Source: Arthrobacter sp. SDTb3-6
GTDB taxonomy: Bacteria > Actinomycetota > Actinomycetes > Actinomycetales > Micrococcaceae
Length of the DNA stretch: 64,000 nucleotides
NCBI RefSeq assembly: GCF_013376095.1
Contig: NZ_JAAMFN010000009.1
Coordinates: 1-64,000, forward strand
Reading direction: 5' to 3'
The stretch's first letter is position 1, and each line of letters starts with the position of its first letter. The position numbers and the translations under genes are program-made. The notes below the pieces were generated by a model. The model did no database searches, had not been told where the DNA came from, and saw only the letters and a list, made by a program, of their open reading frames with translations. Below, piece after piece: positions 9,855 to 19,159 of this stretch.

Positions 9855-9985
9855 GGCGGCGCCTTCCAGCGGTTACTTTGAACAGTCCCTTGAATCTAGC
9901 AAGGGGCTCGGACAAAAATGGCCGCCGGCCCTCCCCTGCCGGCCCCTATCTGTGGGATCATATGGCCAGCAGGAAAGGGGCGGCC

Positions 9986-10282
9986 ATGGCACATTCGGGG
10001 GAGCACACCGAAGCCGTGCGGCTGGCAGCCGTGGTCCACGGCACGGTGCAGGGCGTCGGCTTCCGCTACCTCACGGCCCGCAAGGCGCGCGGGCTGCAGC
10101 TGGCCGGCAGCGCCGTCAACCGTGCCGACGGCACCGTCGACGTGGTGGTTGAAGGGCCGGAAACCGCCGTCCGCCAACTGCTCGAGTGGCTGGAATCGGA
10201 CCGGGCACCCGGCCGCGTGTCCGCCCTCGACGCCACTTTTGGCCCCGCCACCGGCCGCCTGCACGGATTTGAGGCGGGGTAG
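9986..10282 (+). CDS. acyP: acylphosphatase
   Basis: 98-residue cytoplasmic acylphosphatase, which hydrolyses acyl phosphates such as acetyl phosphate or carbamoyl phosphate. The catalytic signature VHGTVQGVGFRYLTARKA supplies the conserved arginine (FRY) that binds phosphate, and the second motif is AGSAVNRADGTVDVVVEG with the catalytic asparagine. Length equals the usual 90-100 residues. The open frame extends upstream to 9878 and contains another ATG at 9962, but the ATG at 9986 follows a GGAAAGGGG ribosome site at proper spacing and gives the family-typical length. It is divergent from the nuclease/helicase gene and 40 bp upstream of the SRPBCC-epimerase gene. Confidence 0.92.
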   Translation: MAHSGEHTEAVRLAAVVHGTVQGVGFRYLTARKARGLQLAGSAVNRADGTVDVVVEGPETAVRQLLEWLESDRAPGRVSALDATFGPATGRLHGFEAG

Positions 10283-10322
10283 CGTGGGGCAGGCAGGAGA
10301 AACCAAAGGCAACGGGAGAGAC

Positions 10323-11810
10323 ATGCAGACATTCCGCCGCACCACCGCACTTCCGTTCCCCCGCGCCGACGTTTTCCGGTGGTTTGCCCGGCCCGGCGCC
10401 CTGGTGAGACTCACGCCGTCGTTCCTGGGCAGCGTCCTGGCCGGGCCCAGCCACGGAATTGAGGCGGGGTCGACGGCGGCCCTGGGCGTCGGCGCCCCGG
10501 GCGGGCTGGGCCTGTGGCTGGGGTCGGCGTCGGGCACCGTGCAGGGGATCCTGCCGGAGGCGCTGCGCAGCCTCAACGCGGTCCGGCCGCAGCTGCGCTG
10601 GGAGGCACTGCACACGGAGCTCGAGCCGGGGGAGTCATTCACCGACATCATGACCAGCGGGCCGTTGACCAGCTGGACGCATCGCCACGACTTTGCCGAC
10701 GGCCCGGTGGCGGGCAGCACCGTCATGACGGACACCGTGACCTACCGGCTGCCGCCCGTGGCCACCGGCGCGTGGGCACAGCGGCGGTTTGAGGCGGAGC
10801 TGGGCCGGATGTTCGACTTCCGCGCCCGCCAGCTGTCCGATGACCTGGCCTTCCACCGGGACCATGCCGGACGCCCCCTGACAATTGCCGTTGCAGGCGC
10901 CTCCGGGCTCATCGGCACGCAGCTGTGCGCGCTGCTTGGCGGCGGCGGGCACACGGTGCTGAAGTTGGTCCGACACGCGCCGCGGGGCGGTGCTGAGACC
11001 TTTTGGGACCCGGCCGCGGGCACCCTCGAGGCCGCACAGCTTGCCGCGTGCGACGCCGTGGTCAACCTCGCCGGCCATCCCATCGGCGGGCGGTTCACGG
11101 CCAGGACGAAGGACGCGATCTACCGCAGCCGAATCCAGGGGACGTCGTTGCTGGCCGGCACGCTGGCCCGGCTGGCGTCTGACGGCGTAACACGCACCTT
11201 TGTCAGCGGCTCCGCCGTCGGCTATTACGGCGCGGCACCCCACCACCCGGCCGGCAACACGGGCCCGGGGTCCACGCGCGCGCTGGTGGAGTCGGATCCC
11301 GCGGGCTCCGACTTTTTGGCACAGGTGTGCCGCGATTGGGAGGCGGCCAGCCGTCCGGCCGCCGAGGCCGGCCTGAGGGTGGTCAATGTGCGCACGGGCG
11401 TGGTGCAGTCCGCTGCCGGCGGGGTGCTGCAGCGGCTGCTGCCGCTGTACCTGGCCGGCGTGGGCGGGCCGCTGGGGAAGGAGGAGTGGCAGAGCTGGAT
11501 TGGCATCGACGACGTGGCCGGAATCTTTGCGCACGCCGTGCTTTCCGCGTCCCTGGAGGGGCCGGTGAATGCGGTGGCCCCGCACCCCGTGACTGCCGAA
11601 CAGTATGCCCACACGCTGGGCCGGGTGCTCCGCCGTCCGGCCGCGGTCAAGGTGCCGGCAGCGGGGCCCCGGCTGTTGCTGGGAGGCCAGGGTGCCCGTG
11701 AACTGGCGCTCGCCGACCAGCGGGTGTCCGCCGCGAAGGCGGTGGGCAGCGGCTATACATTCCGGCACGAGTCCCTGGAGCCGGCCCTGCGCCACATCCT
11801 GGGGGAATAG
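10323..11810 (+). CDS. SRPBCC domain fused to TIGR01777-family NAD-dependent epimerase
   Basis: 495-residue two-domain protein. Residues 1 to about 175 form an SRPBCC/cyclase-like ligand-binding domain (RTTALPFPRADVFRWFARPG at the start, FTDIMTSGPLTSWTHRHDF in the core). Residues from about 188 are a Rossmann-fold TIGR01777 epimerase (SDR39U1 type) with the nucleotide loop GASGLIG near 192-198, FVSGSAVGYYG carrying the Tyr near 296, and the C-terminal ADQRVSAAKAVGSGY. The fusion is common in actinobacteria but the substrate is unknown. The frame is open further upstream, but ATG 10323 has a GGGAGAG site and begins exactly at the domain. Probably co-transcribed with acyP. Confidence 0.85.
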   Translation: MQTFRRTTALPFPRADVFRWFARPGALVRLTPSFLGSVLAGPSHGIEAGSTAALGVGAPGGLGLWLGSASGTVQGILPEALRSLNAVRPQLRWEALHTELEPGESFTDIMTSGPLTSWTHRHDFADGPVAGSTVMTDTVTYRLPPVATGAWAQRRFEAELGRMFDFRARQLSDDLAFHRDHAGRPLTIAVAGASGLIGTQLCALLGGGGHTVLKLVRHAPRGGAETFWDPAAGTLEAAQLAACDAVVNLAGHPIGGRFTARTKDAIYRSRIQGTSLLAGTLARLASDGVTRTFVSGSAVGYYGAAPHHPAGNTGPGSTRALVESDPAGSDFLAQVCRDWEAASRPAAEAGLRVVNVRTGVVQSAAGGVLQRLLPLYLAGVGGPLGKEEWQSWIGIDDVAGIFAHAVLSASLEGPVNAVAPHPVTAEQYAHTLGRVLRRPAAVKVPAAGPRLLLGGQGARELALADQRVSAAKAVGSGYTFRHESLEPALRHILGE

Positions 11811-11882
11811 GGCCAACGCCGGGATATGGCACCCAGGTACGTCAAACGCGATTGTCGGCAGCCCCAACTCCCGGCCCCAGGC

Positions 11883-13175
11883 TCAGCCGGCGGGGACCAT
11901 TTCCTCGGTGGCGGGTTCCGGCGTCGTGCGCCCGGCGCGAATGGCCAGCGCAACCATGGGCACCAGCACGACCAGGGCGGCCAGGTTGACCCAGAGGAAG
12001 CCGCCTGCGGTCAACACGGGCCCGGCCACGGCGGCCATCCCGGCCGCACCGAAGTTCATCAGCATGTCATTGGCGCCCTGCAGCGGCACCCGGATGTCCT
12101 CCGGCGCAGACGCGGTGAGCAGCGAGGAGCCGCCGATCAGGCACGCCGACCAGCCCAGCCCCAGCATGGCCAGTGCGATCGACATGAACACCGGGTTGCC
12201 GGCGTCGGACATCAGTGCGCCGAGTGTGATCGCGAGCGCGAAGATGCCGCAGCCGGCCAGCACCACGCGCAGCGCCCCCGCCTTGTCCACCAGCCAGCCA
12301 AACACCGGGCTTGCCGCGTACATGCCCACAATGTGCAGGCTGATCACCACCCCGATGATCTCCAGCGATTGCCCGTGCGCGTCCATGGCCACCGGCGTCA
12401 TGACCATCACGCCGACCATGATCATGTGCCCGCCGGTCACCGAGACGAGTGCCGCCAGGGCGCGCGGATTCCGGCTGGCGGTCCGCAGCGCCGCCCACGC
12501 CCCGTGGCGTTTGTTGGCGGCGACAGGCCTGGCCCGCGCCGCCCGGGGTTCCCCTGCCCGGGCAGGGCGGGAGGAGCCGCCGGGCCGGGGCGCGCCGAGG
12601 AAAAAAGTGGCAATGACCAAGGCTGCGGTGGTGAAGGCAACGACGGAAAAGAGGAACGGCCCGGACAGCGGCACCATGCCAAGCCGCAGGCCCAGCAGCC
12701 GCCCGGGCTCGGACAGGTTGGGCCCGGCCACCGAACCGACGGTGGTGGCCCAGATGACGATGGCCATGGCACGCCCTGCTGTCTGCGGTGGTGCACCGTC
12801 CACGGCGGCATAGCGGGCCTGCAGGCCGGACGCGCTGGCGGCGCCAAAAAACAGCATGCCGGCCGCCATCAGCCAGAACTGCCCAAGGTGCGCGGCGAGC
12901 AGCACCATCACGGCACCCGCTGCGCCAAGGGCAAATCCGGCGCTCAGCGCCCAGCGCCGGCCTGCCCGGACGGCGAGGTTGGCCAGTGGCACGGCAACCA
13001 GCCCGGCACCCAGGGTGGAGGCTGTCTGCACAAAGCCGGAGGCCGCCGTGGTGCCTGCCAGTTGTGCAGCCAGGATGCCGCCCACGGAAATGCCGGAGGC
13101 GACGCCCACGCCGGACAGGAGCTGGCCGGCCACCAGGACAAGCTGGTTGCGGCGTGCGGTGGGGGAATGGTCCAT
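11883..13175 (-). CDS. MFS transporter
   Basis: 430-residue major facilitator with about twelve hydrophobic segments and the conserved loop between segments 2 and 3 (NLAVRAGRRWAL). A polar loop of about 35 residues rich in Pro, Ala and Arg separates the two halves. It resembles drug or metabolite exporters but carries no substrate-diagnostic motif. The start ATG at 13175 lies six bases after a TAGAAT -10 box (13182-13187, minus strand), so the transcript is probably leaderless. Convergent with the epimerase gene; the upstream GntR gene is in the same direction with 27 bp between. Confidence 0.85.
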   Translation of the reverse strand: MDHSPTARRNQLVLVAGQLLSGVGVASGISVGGILAAQLAGTTAASGFVQTASTLGAGLVAVPLANLAVRAGRRWALSAGFALGAAGAVMVLLAAHLGQFWLMAAGMLFFGAASASGLQARYAAVDGAPPQTAGRAMAIVIWATTVGSVAGPNLSEPGRLLGLRLGMVPLSGPFLFSVVAFTTAALVIATFFLGAPRPGGSSRPARAGEPRAARARPVAANKRHGAWAALRTASRNPRALAALVSVTGGHMIMVGVMVMTPVAMDAHGQSLEIIGVVISLHIVGMYAASPVFGWLVDKAGALRVVLAGCGIFALAITLGALMSDAGNPVFMSIALAMLGLGWSACLIGGSSLLTASAPEDIRVPLQGANDMLMNFGAAGMAAVAGPVLTAGGFLWVNLAALVVLVPMVALAIRAGRTTPEPATEEMVPAG

Positions 13176-13202
13176 GGGTGGATTCTAGTGCCGCGGCCCG
13201 CC

Positions 13203-13952
13203 TCAGGCCGGGTGGCGCCGGATGCGGGGCGCGGCATCGTGCCCAAACATGGTCTCCTGGATCATGCGGACATAGTTTTCAGCTGATTTCATGTGCTCCG
13301 CCATGGCCCGGGCGGCGGCCTCGGGGTCGCCGTCCCGGATGGCGGCGGCAATGGCGCGGTGCTCGCGCTGCTCGTCGCCCACCAGCTGGTTGACCTCGCG
13401 GTACCGGCGGACCTCCACCATGACCGTGGTCAGCTCATGCCGCAGCGACTCGCTGAACCAGACAAGGGCGCCATTGCCCGTGGCGCGGGCAATGGCCATG
13501 TGGAAGGCAACGTCCAGCGTCGGGTACCCCTCCGAGTCGCCCAGGGCATGGTCCATTTCCTCCAGGAGGCTCTCCAGGCCGTCAAAGTCCGCAGCCGACG
13601 CGCGCTCGGCAGCCAGCCGTGCCGCCTGGATCTCCAGGGGGATCCGCACCTCCATCATGTCGGTCAAGGGGCGCCTGTTGTTGCGCAGCACGCGGGAGGG
13701 GAACAGTTCGATCAAGTGCCCGTCGAGCTCCTTCACCACGGCGTTGCGGCCGTTGTGGACCTCAACCAGCCCCACTGCCTCCAAGGCGCTGAGGGCTTCG
13801 CGGACCACCGGACGGCTGGCGGCAAACTGCTCGCACAAGGCAGCCGTGGACGGCAGGCTGCTGCCGGGCTGCAGGTCATTGTCAACGATGTGGTCAATGA
13901 TGGCGTCGAACATTTGCTGGCTGAGTTTCGTGCGGGTCAGAGGTGTTGGCAC
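13203..13952 (-). CDS. GntR-family regulator, FadR subfamily (FCD domain)
   Basis: 249-residue repressor-type protein. Residues about 8-75 form the winged helix-turn-helix (IIDHIVDNDLQPGSSLPS, SRPVVREALSALEAVGLVE); residues about 90-220 form the helical FCD effector domain, with the metal-binding pattern DVAFHMAIARATGN and HRAIAAAIRDGD. FadR-type regulators often sense sugar acids, keto acids or polyols. It is divergent from the dehydrogenase-ABC transporter genes starting at about 14006, and likely controls them; the operator is expected between 13953 and 14005 but I cannot pick out a clear palindrome. Confidence 0.9.
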   Translation of the reverse strand: MPTPLTRTKLSQQMFDAIIDHIVDNDLQPGSSLPSTAALCEQFAASRPVVREALSALEAVGLVEVHNGRNAVVKELDGHLIELFPSRVLRNNRRPLTDMMEVRIPLEIQAARLAAERASAADFDGLESLLEEMDHALGDSEGYPTLDVAFHMAIARATGNGALVWFSESLRHELTTVMVEVRRYREVNQLVGDEQREHRAIAAAIRDGDPEAAARAMAEHMKSAENYVRMIQETMFGHDAAPRIRRHPA

Positions 13953-14005
13953 GCGGTCCCCTTGCTGTTCACTCCCTTAGTGGCGGCGCGACTGGATGGA
14001 GGGAG

Positions 14006-15052
14006 TTGGTCCGGACCCACAACGCAGCAGTGCTTGCCGGTCCAGGCGACCTTCAACTCCACCGCCGCCCCCGGCCCGCGCCCGGCGCGGGCGAAGTCCT
14101 GGTCAAAATCCACACGGTGGGGATCTGCGGCTCGGACGCCGCCTACTACCGCGGATCAGCCGCCTATGCCGTCACCGCCCCCTTCGTCATGGGCCACGAG
14201 GCCAGCGGCATTGTGGCGGAACTGGGCGACGGGGTCACCACCGTCACGCCCGGCGCCCCGGTGGCGCTGGTTCCGAGCCTGTCCTGCGGCAGCTGCGGGC
14301 AGTGCCTGGCGGGATTCGACAACCTGTGCCCGCACACCCGCTACCTGGGGTCCGCGGCGGTGGAGCCGCACCGCGACGGCGCCCTGCAGGAATACCTGGT
14401 CCTCCCGGCCACCCACGTGCTGCCGCTTCCGGACGGCACGGACCTGCCCACGGGCGCGCTCCTGGAACCCCTGGCCGTGGCGCTGCACGCCGTCCGCAAG
14501 ACTCCTGTTGCCGGCAGGAACGTGCTCATCGTCGGGGGCGGGGCGATCGGTCAGCTGACCGCCGTTGCCGCCCGGGGCCTGGGCAGCGCATCCATCGCCG
14601 TCATGGATGTCAGCGCCCGCCGCGCGCACCTCGCCGTCGAGCATGGTGCGGACGCCGCGTTCACCGCCGGGGAACTGGAGGCGGCCGTTGCCGCCGGCAG
14701 CCGCTACGACGTGGTCTTTGACGCCTCCGGCCACCCGGCCGGCGTCGAACTGGCCCTCCGGGCAGTGACGCCGGGCGTGGGCCACGTGGTGCTGGTGGGC
14801 AACCTGCCCGCCGGGTCGGGGATCCCGCACAAATACATTTCCCAGGCGGAATCGTGGGTCACCTCCACGCTCCGCTTTGCCGGCGGGCTGGCCCCCGCCC
14901 TGGAATTTCTCAAGGACACCGGGCTGGACATCTCCTGGCTCGTGGAACAAAACGTGCCATTCACCGACATCCTGGACGTGTTTGGCCCCGAGGCAGGGGC
15001 GCATCCGCCGCTGAAGGTACACATCCAATTCACCCAGCAACCTACCCCCTGA
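14006..15052 (+). CDS. zinc-dependent alcohol/polyol dehydrogenase
   Basis: About 348-residue medium-chain dehydrogenase of the sorbitol/L-idonate/threonine dehydrogenase type, oxidising a secondary hydroxyl with NAD(P). Catalytic zinc ligands are seen in GICGSDAAYY and GHEASG; the structural zinc site is CGSCGQCLAGFDNLC; the Rossmann loop is IVGGGAIGQL. The start is uncertain: the frame opens at GTG 13943 (which would overlap the divergent GntR gene), TTG 14006 has GGAGG three bases upstream, and GTG 14030 is also in frame. Homologues start shortly before AAVLAGPGDL, favouring 14006. Followed after 26 bp by the ABC binding-protein gene, so it probably oxidises the imported sugar or polyol. 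Confidence 0.85.
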   Translation: MVRTHNAAVLAGPGDLQLHRRPRPAPGAGEVLVKIHTVGICGSDAAYYRGSAAYAVTAPFVMGHEASGIVAELGDGVTTVTPGAPVALVPSLSCGSCGQCLAGFDNLCPHTRYLGSAAVEPHRDGALQEYLVLPATHVLPLPDGTDLPTGALLEPLAVALHAVRKTPVAGRNVLIVGGGAIGQLTAVAARGLGSASIAVMDVSARRAHLAVEHGADAAFTAGELEAAVAAGSRYDVVFDASGHPAGVELALRAVTPGVGHVVLVGNLPAGSGIPHKYISQAESWVTSTLRFAGGLAPALEFLKDTGLDISWLVEQNVPFTDILDVFGPEAGAHPPLKVHIQFTQQPTP

Positions 15053-15078
15053 CCGACCAACAACAAAGGACACTTGTG

Positions 15079-16448
15079 ATGCGTCATTTTAAGAAGATGC
15101 AGGCGCTGGGCAGCCTCGCCGCCCTTGCCCTGGTTGCAGCCGGCTGTTCCGCCCCGGCCAACACCAAGGACGACGTTGCCACCGAGGGCCTGGGCACACC
15201 GTCGGCTGCGGTGGCCCAGGCCGCCAAGGACTTCAAGGGCCCCTTCACGTACTGGATCGGCCTGACCTTCCCGGAATCCAGCAATGACCTGGAGGCGGCC
15301 CGCATCAAGGCGTGGGGCGACAATCTGGGCATCAAGACCGAGGTTGTCAAGGTCAACCAGAACGAGGTGGTCCAGCAGGCCTCCGGCGCCATCGAGGCCA
15401 AGTCACTGCCCAGCGCCATGACCGTTCCCTACGACCTGATGTCCACGATGGCCACGGGCGGCCAGCTCAGCCCCGTGCCGGACGCCTACGCCGCCGTCGG
15501 CCAGGCGCACCAGGGCTGGCTGAAGTCCATCGATGCGGCCACCAAGGCCAAGAGCTTCGGCGGAAAGGTCTACGGCGTCCCGTTCGGCTTCTTCGGCAAC
15601 GTGCTCTTCAGCCGCGCCGACCTGCTGAAGGAAAAGGGCTTCAACGCCCCGCCCAGGACCTGGGGCGAACTGCTGGCCCAGTCCAAGGCAACCCAAAACC
15701 CGCCGAAGACCTATGGCATGGGCTTTGCCCGCTCCAACGTCCTGGACGGCAACCTGACCACGTCCATGATGCAGTCCTTCGGCGGCCGCGTGGCCGACGA
15801 CGCCGGCAGGAAGTGCACCATCGACAGCCCGCAGACCGCATCCTTCCTGAAGTGGATCAAGGGTGCGTTCGACGCCGGACAGTTCCCGCCGTCGGCCGTC
15901 ACCTGGGATGGGGCGGGAGACAACAACTCCTACACCTCCGGCCAGTCCCTGTTCATCGTCAACACCGGCAGCGTCTACCAGTCCATGAAGAAGGACGATC
16001 CGGACCTGCCAAGGCCAGTGCCTACTCGGCCCTCCCCGCCGGGCCTGCCGGCCAGGTGGCCCCGGTGGATCCGCGCTACCGTGTGGTCCCCGCGAGCACC
16101 TCGGCGGCCGGCAAAATCCTGGCCCAGGACCTCTTCAAGGCCCTGGCGGACGACACCTACATGGCCGGCTTCATGGAGAACGCCACGTACGGCCCCGTAC
16201 TGAATTCGCAGCTGAAGTACCCGGTCTTCACGGACAGCCCCGTCCACGCCGGGCTCCTGCAGCAGGCTGACAAGGGCACCACCCCGGCCTACCCCGACAC
16301 CGCCAACGCCGCCTACTCCGACTACCAGAACGCGTTCTCCACCCCGCGGATGGTCCAGCGCGTGCTCGTGGACAAGGTGGACATCAACACGGCCATGGCC
16401 CAGGCCCAGGCCTCGTGCCAGAAGATCTATGACCAGCATGCCAGCTAA
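15079..16448 (+). pseudogene. sugar/polyol ABC transporter substrate-binding lipoprotein, frameshifted
   Basis: Family 1 extracellular binding protein of the carbohydrate ABC importers. The N-terminus is a lipoprotein signal with lipobox LVAAGC (Cys23). The first frame is good to KKDDPDL (about residue 309) and then degenerates; the second, in the other frame from codon 16011 (K-A-S-A-Y-S), continues the family sequence to the stop at 16446-16448. The DNA reads CTG CC AAG at 16006-16013 where CTG GCC AAG would restore the frame, so one base appears deleted at 16009-16010. This may be a genuine mutation or a sequencing error. Start: ATG 15079 follows AAAGGA by eight bases. Both permease genes downstream are intact. 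Confidence 0.85.
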
Positions 16449-17424
16449 GTCGGAGCTCTCTGCGGGCACTGCCGGGCGGACCCGCCCGGCAGTGCCCGCC
16501 GGCGCCGCGCGGCGGCGCCGGGACAAGGACGCCGGCCGGGGCGCAGGCCGCGGCACGGGCAAACGCCCCGCGGCGCTCCGGAAGGAGGCGCGGCTGGGAC
16601 TGCTCCTGGTCCTGCCCGCCGTGGCCGTGATAATCATCCTCATCGGCTACCCCACCCTTGCCTCCATCTGGTACAGCTTTACCGACAGGATGGTGGGCAC
16701 GCCGGGCCGCTTCATTGGGCTGGACAACTACACCCGGCTCGCGCAAGATTCGGGCTTCCTGTCCGCCGCAGCAAACCTGGTGCTCATTGTGGGTGTCTCG
16801 CTGCTGCTGAAGCTGGTCCTCGGCACAGTGGTCGCCGTCATCCTCAACCGTCCCATGCCCGGACGAAACTTGTGGCGCCTGCTGGTCATGCTGCCCTGGG
16901 CGATGCCCGGGTTTGTGGCCTTCATGGGGCTCCGGCTGATGTTTGAATCGCCCTACGGTGCCATCAACGTGGCGCTGGACACCTTCACCAGCCCCATTCC
17001 CTTCCTCAGCGACCCGGACTGGGCGCGCGTCTCCGTGGTCCTGGCCACCGTCTGGCGCGGATTCCCGTTCTGGGCCATCTCGATCCTGGCCGCCCTGCAG
17101 GCCATCCCCAAGGAACTGTATGAGGCCGCCCGGATGGACGGTGCCAGTGCCTGGCAGCAGTTCACCAACATCACCGTGCCCCAGATCCTCTCAACGGTGG
17201 CCGTGGTGGCCGTGATCTCCGCCATTTGGACCGCCAACGGCTTTGAGAACATCTGGCTGATGACCCAGGGCGGCCCATCCACCACCACCATGACGTTCCC
17301 GGTCCTGTCCTACCTGAGCCTGCAAAGCCGGCAGCTGGGGCAGGCCGCCGCCTACGCCGTGGTCATCCTGCCCGTCATGGCACTGTTCATCATGCTGCTC
17401 AGCCGCCGCAAGAAGGAGATCTAA
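16429..17424 (+). CDS. sugar ABC transporter permease (MalF type)
   Basis: 331-residue inner-membrane permease with six predicted transmembrane segments after an unusually long basic, Ala/Gly/Arg-rich N-terminal tail of about 55 residues. The EAA loop that docks the ATPase is ELYEAARMDGASAWQQF. It overlaps the end of the binding-protein frame by 20 bp (or 11 bp if the second ATG at 16438 is used). It works with the permease at 17424. No ATP-binding subunit is encoded nearby, as is common in actinobacteria, where a shared MsiK-type ATPase serves several importers. Confidence 0.9.
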   Translation: MTSMPAKSELSAGTAGRTRPAVPAGAARRRRDKDAGRGAGRGTGKRPAALRKEARLGLLLVLPAVAVIIILIGYPTLASIWYSFTDRMVGTPGRFIGLDNYTRLAQDSGFLSAAANLVLIVGVSLLLKLVLGTVVAVILNRPMPGRNLWRLLVMLPWAMPGFVAFMGLRLMFESPYGAINVALDTFTSPIPFLSDPDWARVSVVLATVWRGFPFWAISILAALQAIPKELYEAARMDGASAWQQFTNITVPQILSTVAVVAVISAIWTANGFENIWLMTQGGPSTTTMTFPVLSYLSLQSRQLGQAAAYAVVILPVMALFIMLLSRRKKEI

Positions 17425-18206
17425 TGGAAAAGCGCGGCCGCCCCGGCACCATCCTGGGCATGGCATTCCTGGCCGTGGTGGTGGTCCCGCCCGTCCATTA
17501 CATGGTCATCGCCTCGCTCAAGCCGCGGTCGGCGATCTACCGGACGCCGTCGTGGCGGCCGGAACGGTCCAGCCTGGACAACTACACGAAGGTCTTGTTC
17601 GAGAACGATTTCCTGGTCAACATCGGCAACAGCCTGATCGTCGCCCTGGCCACCACCGTGCTCGCCATGGTCCTGGGCGTGCTGGCGGCCTTCGCCATTG
17701 CCAGGTTCAGGTTTCCGGGCCGCAACGCGGCCAGCCAGCTCATTCTCATGAGCTACCTGACCCCCATGGTGCTCCTGTTCATCCCGTTGAGCGTGGTGGT
17801 GGGCAACCTGGGGCTGGCGGACACGCTGTCCGGGCTGGTGCTGGTCTACCTGACGTTTGCCGTCCCGCTGTGCACCTGGCTGGTCCTGGGCCACTTCCGA
17901 GGGTTCCCGCCGGACCTGGAGGAAGCCGCGTCGCTGGACGGCGCCTCGAAGATGCGGACTCTGTTCAGCGTGCTGCTGCCGGTCTCGGCGCCGGCCCTGG
18001 CCACGGCGGCCTCACTGACCTTCGTCAAGGGACAGGACGTCATGACCGCGCCCGTGGCGTTGCAGCACCTGAGCACGGGCGATGTCCAGCAGTACGGGCC
18101 CATCATGGCCGGTGCGGTGCTCTCGGCAATTCCCGTGCTGGCGGTGTATTACATTTCCCAGCGCTGGGTGGTCCAGGGTGCTGCGGAAGGCGCCTTCAAG
18201 GGCTAG
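17424..18206 (+). CDS. sugar ABC transporter permease (MalG type)
   Basis: 260-residue inner-membrane permease, six predicted transmembrane segments, with the EAA loop PDLEEAASLDGASKMRTLF. Second half of the heterodimeric channel with the 16429 gene; the ATG shares its first base with the TAA stop of that gene. The C-terminus ends SQRWVVQGAAEGAFKG, typical of MalG-like proteins. It ends overlapping by 4 bp with the convergent lysG gene, leaving no room for a separate terminator. Confidence 0.9.
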   Translation: MEKRGRPGTILGMAFLAVVVVPPVHYMVIASLKPRSAIYRTPSWRPERSSLDNYTKVLFENDFLVNIGNSLIVALATTVLAMVLGVLAAFAIARFRFPGRNAASQLILMSYLTPMVLLFIPLSVVVGNLGLADTLSGLVLVYLTFAVPLCTWLVLGHFRGFPPDLEEAASLDGASKMRTLFSVLLPVSAPALATAASLTFVKGQDVMTAPVALQHLSTGDVQQYGPIMAGAVLSAIPVLAVYYISQRWVVQGAAEGAFKG

Positions 18207-19090
18207 GACAGGGCGGCGGCCGCCGTCGTGGTGACCGCTGCCGTGAGCGCGTCCAGGGCCGCTGACTGGATCTTCCAGCGCTGCCAGTGCAGCGGGATGG
18301 CGGTGACGCGGCCCGGCACCAGCTCCACGAGGCTGCCGTCGCGCAGCCCGGCGGCACAGTGGGCTTCCGGCATCAGCCCCCAGCCCAGGCCGGAGCGGAC
18401 GGCGGCAGCCAATTGCAGGGTGTCCGGGATGAAGTGCTCCGGGCAGTGGGGGTGCCCGCCCGCCACTGACGCGAGGAAGTTGGACTGCAAGGTGTCGGAG
18501 CGGTCAAACTGCAGGGCGGGTGCGGCGGCAAAAAGCGCGGCACGGAATCCGCCGGGAAACCACCGCTGCATGAACGCCGCCGACGCCACCGCCCGGTAGC
18601 GCAGCGCGCCCAGCGGCACCACGGAACAGCCCTGGACGGCCTCGGGCGAGGCCGTCACGGCGGCCATGGCCTGCCCGGAGCGCAGCAGGTCCGCGGAGTG
18701 CTGCTCGTCCTCGCGCAGCACTTCAAAGGTCAGCCCGGATCCTGCCGGCACCGCGGCCAATGCGTCCACGAACCAGGTGGCGAGGGAATCCGCGTTGACG
18801 GCCACGGGGATGGGCGCCGACGCCGCATCCGCCAGGCCCAGCTCCGCCGCGGCGTCGGCCTCCAGCTGGCGCAACTGCCGGGCCAGCTTGTGCACAATGG
18901 TGCCCGGGGCGGTGGCATGGATGGGTGTGGTGCGCTGGAGCAGGACCTGCCCGGCCGCCTGTTCCATGGCCTTGATCCGCTGAGAGACAGCGGACGCGCT
19001 CACGTGCAAGGCCCGGGCTGCCGCGTCAAAGGTGCCGTGTTCCAGCACGACCAGGAACGTGCGCAGCTGTTCCGTCTGGAAGTTCAACAT
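18203..19090 (-). CDS. lysG: LysR-family regulator of lysine/arginine export (LysG/ArgP type)
   Basis: 295-residue LysR regulator. N-terminal helix-turn-helix: FLVVLEHGTFDAAARALHVS followed by ASAVSQRIKAMEQ; the rest is the effector-binding domain. The sequence has the ArgP/LysG character (AAGQVLLQRTTP) and sits divergent from lysE, the classic arrangement in Corynebacterium, where LysG with bound Lys/Arg/His activates lysE. The intergenic stretch 19091-19159 is markedly AT-rich for this genome and should contain both promoters and the LysG site. Confidence 0.9.
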   Translation of the reverse strand: MLNFQTEQLRTFLVVLEHGTFDAAARALHVSASAVSQRIKAMEQAAGQVLLQRTTPIHATAPGTIVHKLARQLRQLEADAAAELGLADAASAPIPVAVNADSLATWFVDALAAVPAGSGLTFEVLREDEQHSADLLRSGQAMAAVTASPEAVQGCSVVPLGALRYRAVASAAFMQRWFPGGFRAALFAAAPALQFDRSDTLQSNFLASVAGGHPHCPEHFIPDTLQLAAAVRSGLGWGLMPEAHCAAGLRDGSLVELVPGRVTAIPLHWQRWKIQSAALDALTAAVTTTAAAALS

Positions 19091-19159
19091 TAGATTTCCT
19101 TATGTATCACAAAAATAATTAGCTGTACTGAATGGAAGCAGCCTAGTAGCTTCTTGGGT

